Under the pieces are notes generated by a model. The model was not told where the DNA came from and did no database searches. It was given only the letters and a program-made list of their open reading frames with translations. This document shows positions 59,869 to 64,000 of a DNA stretch of 64,000 nucleotides, in pieces; within the stretch, counting starts at the first letter, position 1; every line of letters begins with the position of its first letter. The DNA is from Paenibacillus sp. V4I3 (GTDB taxonomy: Bacteria; Bacillota; Bacilli; Paenibacillales; NBRC-103111), in contig NZ_JAUSZA010000001.1 of assembly GCF_030817215.1 (NCBI RefSeq), positions 5,368,501-5,432,500 on the forward strand, given 5' to 3'. Both the position numbers and the translations under genes were made by a program.

Positions 59869-60687
59869 TTAGTGTTTAAGATTAACAACTTCTTGAAGTA
59901 CTTCATCCGAAGTCGTGATAATCCGAGAATTTGCTTGGAAACCACGTTGAGCGATAATCATCTCTGTGAATTCACCTGTTAAGTCAACGTTTGACATTTC
60001 CAGTTGACCGGAAATCAGTGTTCCAGCTCCTGCCGTTGCATTGCCAGGTGTTGTGATTGCGCCACCGCTGCCAGCTGACATTGGAGCATTAGCAGTTGTC
60101 CGGTATAAGTTACCGCCTATCTTTTCGAGACCCCCGGGATTATCTACAGTAATGATCCCCAATTGTTGACCAACAACCTGTGCTCCTGTGTTATCGATTC
60201 CATTAATGAAACCATCTTGGCCAATAGAGAATGAAACAATTTCAGGAGCTATATTAATGGGAGCCCCACTCGCATCCAATACATGTAGTCCATCTGCATT
60301 TACAAGATCTCTCTTTGCATCCAAAGTGAAGTTACCAGCTCTTGTCAAGAAGGGTCCTGTCGGTGTAGTTGTGTCCAATGCAAAGAATCCATCGCCATTA
60401 ACACGTAAATCAGTAACCACATTCGTCGTCATGGCACTACCTGCTGTATGCACAGTATCTATTGCTGCTGCACTTACACCCAAACCTACTTGTTGAGGAT
60501 TTACACCACCTCGTTCGTCTCCAGGGGCACTTACCCCCGCTACGGTTTGACTAAGAATATCTTTAAACATAACACGGCTGCCTTTGAATCCGATGGTATT
60601 TACGTTCGCGATATTATTCCCGATAACATCCAATTTCGTTTGAAAACCACGCATACCTGAAACGCCTGAGTACAAAGATCTTAACAT
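59869..60687 (-). CDS. flgE: Flagellar hook protein FlgE (FlgG-like)
   Basis: This flagellar rod/hook family protein starts LRSLYSGVSGMRGFQTKLDV, with NNIANVNTIGFKGSR as the family signature, and ends with EFTEMIIAQRGFQANSRIIT. At 272 residues it is close to the B. subtilis hook protein FlgE, which is itself much shorter than enterobacterial FlgE and closer to FlgG in sequence. Its place after flgD and before flbD supports hook rather than distal rod. AGGAGG precedes the ATG. Confidence 0.92.
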   Translation of the reverse strand: MLRSLYSGVSGMRGFQTKLDVIGNNIANVNTIGFKGSRVMFKDILSQTVAGVSAPGDERGGVNPQQVGLGVSAAAIDTVHTAGSAMTTNVVTDLRVNGDGFFALDTTTPTGPFLTRAGNFTLDAKRDLVNADGLHVLDASGAPINIAPEIVSFSIGQDGFINGIDNTGAQVVGQQLGIITVDNPGGLEKIGGNLYRTTANAPMSAGSGGAITTPGNATAGAGTLISGQLEMSNVDLTGEFTEMIIAQRGFQANSRIITTSDEVLQEVVNLKH

Positions 60688-60777
60688 CTATAATAGGCCT
60701 CCTAATCGGATATAAATATAATGAGCTGCTTCAATCGCTCCACAGCTCCAGGCTTCCTTCACGGTCGAGCCTGATGG

Positions 60778-61164
60778 TTAAGTAATAATAATGGCACTAT
60801 CTATTTGCGTGAAAACATGTTCATTCATGGCGTTTCCATCAAGCGCCGTCACAACAGTCCGGTTAGGAACATTAACGATTAAAGCATTTCCACCTAAAAT
60901 CATAAGTGCATCCTTAGCACCTTTAGCAGCTACCTTATCGATAGCTGTACTTAGCTTATCCAATTGCTCAGGCTTAAGTTGAATGCCTCTCTCTTTGAGT
61001 CTAACCTCTGCATGATGACTGAAACGAACAAGTTGCTCCTGAAGGAGTTTCTGAAAAGTAGGATTACCGGATTGGGTTACCGGCTGCTGTACAGGTGTTC
61101 GTCTCGTAGACGCTGGAGAAACCGCATTAGGATAAAGCTGCCCTAAGGATATTCTCTCTGTCAT
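60778..61164 (-). CDS. Flagellar operon protein of the TIGR02530 type
   Basis: A 128-residue protein commonly annotated as flagellar operon protein (TIGR02530 family). The family core is FSHHAEVRLKERGIQL, then LSTAIDKVAAKGAKDALM and ALIVNVPNRTVVTALD. Its molecular role is not settled. ATG overlaps the flgD stop by 4 nt. It lies between flgD and the hook gene; the region 60688-60777 after it has a weak AGGCT/AGCCT stem and no promoter that I can see. Confidence 0.88.
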   Translation of the reverse strand: MTERISLGQLYPNAVSPASTRRTPVQQPVTQSGNPTFQKLLQEQLVRFSHHAEVRLKERGIQLKPEQLDKLSTAIDKVAAKGAKDALMILGGNALIVNVPNRTVVTALDGNAMNEHVFTQIDSAIIIT

Positions 61165-61604
61165 TTGGTTTCTCCAACATTCTCAATTTTCTTGAGCTTG
61201 TCTAGAGAAATTTCCACTCCCTTCACATTCGCGTATTGATTTCCGTCTTTAAATGAGATGGAATCAACAACACCAGACTTTTCAACTGATGCTCCAGAAG
61301 AGTCAATCTCCGTCCATGTGATTGATTTACCGATTAATCCTGAAACAAAACCAAGAGATTGACGCATTAGCTTCATTTCACCAGCCATATTGGTCAGTTG
61401 CTCTACGGATGTGAATTGAGCCATTTGTGCAATAAACTCTTTATCTTGTAAAGGCTGCGTTGGATCTTGATTTTGAAGTTGAGTAATCAAGATTTTTAGG
61501 AAATCATCTTTACCTAAAGTATTATTGTCTTTATCTTTGCTTTTTGCATTTTTGCTAGCATTGATTAAATCCGCAACATTACCTGAAATCGGGCTTGTAG
61601 CCAC
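61161..61604 (-). CDS. flgD: Flagellar hook capping protein FlgD
   Basis: FlgD caps the growing hook and guides FlgE assembly. The conserved N-terminal segment LGKDDFLKILITQLQNQDPT and DKEFIAQMAQFTSVEQLTNM are diagnostic. At 147 residues it is the short form that lacks most of the C-terminal Ig-like region. GTG 61604 is chosen since GGAGGTGA lies upstream; starting earlier would overlap fliK. Confidence 0.95.
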   Translation of the reverse strand: MATSPISGNVADLINASKNAKSKDKDNNTLGKDDFLKILITQLQNQDPTQPLQDKEFIAQMAQFTSVEQLTNMAGEMKLMRQSLGFVSGLIGKSITWTEIDSSGASVEKSGVVDSISFKDGNQYANVKGVEISLDKLKKIENVGETK

Positions 61605-61638
61605 ACTTTCACCTCCAACTGCTTCACATAGATTGCCT

Positions 61639-63081
61639 TTAGGCAATAACATCGAAGGAGTTACCATTAACTGTCGTTCGTATTTGAGCTATATTTTCTA
61701 TTTCTTGATTAAAATCAATTGAATCTTCATCATAGTTACTTGAACCATTTTTGCTTTGACGCTGAGATTGACCAAATGTTTGCTGTTGACGTTGATCTTG
61801 GAACATACTGGATTGCATGTTTTGATTTTGAGTGACCTCAAGCTTCTCAACTTGCAAACCTTGTGTTTGAAGAGCTTGTCTTAACTGCGGAAGCTGACTT
61901 TCCAACATCTGCTTACCTGCTAAGGAATCAGCTGCAAATTGAGCTACCAGTTGTCCATCCTGCATCGATATTCTTACATCAATATGACCGAGATTTTTAG
62001 GGAATAAAGATAATTTAGCTTCAGAAAAACCGCCAGCCATCGTTATCTTCATGTTCTTCAACACATGCTCTGTCATTTCTTCTGTAAAATTAGCCGCATT
62101 GATTGTTGTTGCTGGCACTTTATCAACTGGAATAGCAGCCTGTTGCGCTTTCTGCAGATCACCGATCGTAACAATGGAATTCGTTGCTGGAGCATCTTCA
62201 GTCGGCAAATCAACTAGGGCTACAAATGATTCTTCGGACGCTGTAGTAGATTCGACAACTGGTGCGTGAAGTACATTTTTAATTGCTAAGAGCTCAAGCT
62301 TGGACTTTGTTGGTTGCACGAGTGTAAATGAATCAACATCAATCTTCTGCTCAACACCAGGTTTATTTGCCTTTTTAACATGATTAGCTCTGTTAACAGA
62401 TGCGGTATCACTCTTACTTTCATCTACCAAACCTTCAGTAGCCTTGGGTGCATTCGTAGCTGCATCAGTTATTGATGTTGGTCCCTTCAAAGTCGCCATT
62501 AATTCTGGAAGCAAAGGCCCTATGGTGCTAATTAAGTCCTGGTTCAAAAACTTCAAAATAGGATTATCGGGCTGCTGTTTAGATAAAGTTGTCAGTGTAA
62601 GCAAAGTATTCTGAGCCTGTAAGTTTAATGTATCTGCTGGCTGAAGATTCAATCCATTCGGTAGTGTGAAAGCCGCGTTAGATTGTGCATCGCCAAGTGT
62701 ACTTAACAACTGCTCAGCATCTTCGAACCACTTCTTTACATTGGGATCTTGTAATAATTGTTCAGCAAGCGCAGGATTACTGTTCATTGCCTCCAAAAGC
62801 ATTTCTGATAGAGGTTGATCTCCCGTTCCTTGCTCAATCTCCTGTACTGCGGCACCTTGAAGCGGCAATACTAAACTTTGCAGCATTTGAAGCAGCATGT
62901 TCAGAGAAAGAGCTGGATCGGAAACATTTAGATCATCAGAAGCACTCTCTTGTCCAATTTGACCATCTAATACTTGATTAAAAGTAGTGTCTTTGGTAGC
63001 CGTTTCAGTCGTACTTGCTTTACCTGTTGCTGTTGAAGCAGCATTGTTTCCCGTAGGTACTGTTGACATTTGTACGTCCAT
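61639..63081 (-). CDS. fliK: Flagellar hook-length control protein FliK
   Basis: FliK measures hook length and triggers FlhB switching. It has a long, Gln/Thr/Ala-rich, probably disordered N-terminal region and a compact C-terminal Flg_hook domain with MAGGFSEAKLSLFPKNLGHI and VRISMQDGQLVAQFAAD (about 370-455). It has 480 residues from ATG 63081, with AAGGGAGG upstream. Order ylxF-fliK-flgD is as in B. subtilis. Confidence 0.93.
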   Translation of the reverse strand: MDVQMSTVPTGNNAASTATGKASTTETATKDTTFNQVLDGQIGQESASDDLNVSDPALSLNMLLQMLQSLVLPLQGAAVQEIEQGTGDQPLSEMLLEAMNSNPALAEQLLQDPNVKKWFEDAEQLLSTLGDAQSNAAFTLPNGLNLQPADTLNLQAQNTLLTLTTLSKQQPDNPILKFLNQDLISTIGPLLPELMATLKGPTSITDAATNAPKATEGLVDESKSDTASVNRANHVKKANKPGVEQKIDVDSFTLVQPTKSKLELLAIKNVLHAPVVESTTASEESFVALVDLPTEDAPATNSIVTIGDLQKAQQAAIPVDKVPATTINAANFTEEMTEHVLKNMKITMAGGFSEAKLSLFPKNLGHIDVRISMQDGQLVAQFAADSLAGKQMLESQLPQLRQALQTQGLQVEKLEVTQNQNMQSSMFQDQRQQQTFGQSQRQSKNGSSNYDEDSIDFNQEIENIAQIRTTVNGNSFDVIA

Positions 63082-63113
63082 TTTTTTCACCTCCCTTCGT
63101 GAAATCAATGACA

Positions 63114-64000
63114 TTACTGAACAAGTTTAGCTGTAATTGAAGCTGCGATTTCTTTATTTGCGTCTGACAAAGAAGACATTACTTTAGAACGAGAAGCGTT
63201 ATCCATCCCACTGAGAATAGCTAACACTTTGTCAGGATTAGATTTATTCATTTCCAGTAGTACATTCGAAGCACTTTTCGGCGTCATGTTGGCAAAAGTT
63301 TGCCCTAAATCTGTTTTACTTACGGATGTTGCGGTCTTGGTCGAGTCTTTCGCTCCATTCGTTGACAATCTCTCTTGTAAGGCAGCGATTTGTTTATCAC
63401 GAGCTGGAACAACATCCTTAACCCCAATAGAAGCCTCAGCTGCTTTAGTCGGATCCATTTTTTCAAGAATTGCTCCACGACTATCTGCTTTCATCATTGA
63501 AAATACAAGTACCATTTCTTTAGGTGTCAAGGCTTCAATAATAGGGGCAGCTTTACTTGGATTCATTTTTGCATACATATTCGCAAGTTGCGTAATTTGA
63601 TTATTGTATTCTTCTTCGGTTTGCGTCTTATTCTTCAGCTTCTCTTCCAGTTCGGTTAACTTCGCCTGAGCATCCTTCAGTGAAAGATCCTTCTGCTCGG
63701 TTGTCGAGTCAGCTTTTTGCAAAGCCGATTGAAGTTCAGCAATTCTTGCATTTAGCTTCGTAATCTCTTCATCTTTAATCTTAATGCTTTGCTCAGAAGT
63801 CGGTACCTTACCATCACTGGTCACTACTGCTTTTTCTTTGGGAGCAGGGATGATTGTCCCAATGACCGGTGTATTGTGCAGCGCCTTCTGTATACTGCTC
63901 TTGATATCATAATCAAAAATTGACAACAGTACGAAGAGCAAAACTGCCGTAAACACAAAGGGGATGACAAACCATATCAGAAATCGTTCCAGTGCACTAT
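63114..64000 (-). CDS. ylxF: YlxF-like flagellar operon protein with MgtE N-terminal-type domain (5' end beyond window)
   Basis: The frame is open to the window end: upstream of the GTG at 63956 it still reads SALERFLIWFVIPF, which completes a membrane helix, so the start lies outside. After the helix comes a coiled coil (about 60-120 of the visible part, DEEITKLNARIAELQSALQK region), then a domain like the MgtE N-terminal fold (TQLANMYAKMNPSKAAPIIE, LEKMDPTKAAE, LLEMNKSNPDKVLAILSGM). In B. subtilis ylxF lies between fliJ and fliK, and here too it precedes fliK. Its role is unknown; similar proteins include the MotE chaperone of MotC. Confidence 0.85.
   Translation of the reverse strand, partial: SALERFLIWFVIPFVFTAVLLFVLLSIFDYDIKSSIQKALHNTPVIGTIIPAPKEKAVVTSDGKVPTSEQSIKIKDEEITKLNARIAELQSALQKADSTTEQKDLSLKDAQAKLTELEEKLKNKTQTEEEYNNQITQLANMYAKMNPSKAAPIIEALTPKEMVLVFSMMKADSRGAILEKMDPTKAAEASIGVKDVVPARDKQIAALQERLSTNGAKDSTKTATSVSKTDLGQTFANMTPKSASNVLLEMNKSNPDKVLAILSGMDNASRSKVMSSLSDANKEIAASITAKLVQ

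Noticed and set aside
1..64000. tRNA, rRNA, prophage, insertion sequence or defence island
   Set aside because: No transposase, integrase, restriction, toxin-antitoxin or cas motifs and no tRNA-like cloverleaf were noticed; every large reading frame fits housekeeping, sporulation or motility.

Overview
The window is chromosomal DNA from a motile, endospore-forming, low-to-moderate GC Firmicute, most likely Paenibacillus or a close relative. The reasons are the dipicolinate synthase pair (spoVFA/spoVFB), the spore cortex lytic enzyme SleB, a Gram-positive PolC, TepA/YlzJ and YlxY sporulation-linked genes, a CheC/CheD/FliY chemotaxis system, and a gene order that follows the Bacillus fla/che to spoIIIE segment almost gene for gene. 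Every supported gene lies on the minus strand, so transcription runs from 64000 towards 1. I see no rRNA, tRNA, CRISPR, phage or IS element.

Layout in the direction of transcription. (i) 64000-39451: the distal part of a large fla/che operon. It holds a YlxF-like protein cut by the window edge, fliK, flgD, a TIGR02530-type protein, the hook gene flgE, flbD/swrD, fliL, fliM, fliY, cheY, fliZ, fliP, fliQ, fliR, flhB, flhA, flhF, flhG, cheB, cheA, cheW, cheC, cheD, a small membrane protein, sigD, a FapA-like DUF342 protein, a hydrophilic orphan, a SwrB-like protein and an MltG-like membrane-anchored protein. Many neighbours overlap by 4-11 nt, and I found no convincing terminator until about 39410. 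(ii) 39352-33516: rpsB, tsf, pyrH, frr, uppS, cdsA and dxr, for translation, UMP kinase, ribosome recycling and isoprenoid/phospholipid precursors. (iii) 33391-26139: rseP, a short archaeal/eukaryotic-type proS and polC. (iv) 26028-14623: the nusA operon (rimP, nusA, rnpM, ylxQ, infB, rbfA, nrnA, truB, ribF), then rpsO and pnp. (v) 14466-11609: ylxY, the M16 protease mlpA and dut. (vi) 11519-6727: spoVFA, spoVFB, asd, dapG and dapA, which link aspartate to dipicolinate and lysine/DAP, behind a sigma-K-like promoter. (vii) 6654-1: an RNase J gene, tepA, ylzJ, ftsK/spoIIIE, sleB with a sigma-G-like promoter, and the first codons of a probable ymfF.

Most of the window is conserved housekeeping sequence, and I did not find an unmistakable new system. 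The parts worth a second look are mostly regulatory or lineage-specific. They are: four copies of a short palindromic intergenic element in two tandem pairs; a perfect 10-bp inverted repeat that covers the ftsK promoter and Shine-Dalgarno; a hairpin inside the rimP-nusA leader; the replacement of bacterial ProRS by a short form; differences from the B. subtilis gene order (no ymxH, ylxP or ypeB; dut and sleB present); and several unrecognised small proteins inside the motility operon.

Start codons were chosen by Shine-Dalgarno placement and family alignment from memory, so several differ from the longest possible reading frame. Functions rest on recognisable motifs, length and gene order; no database search was run.
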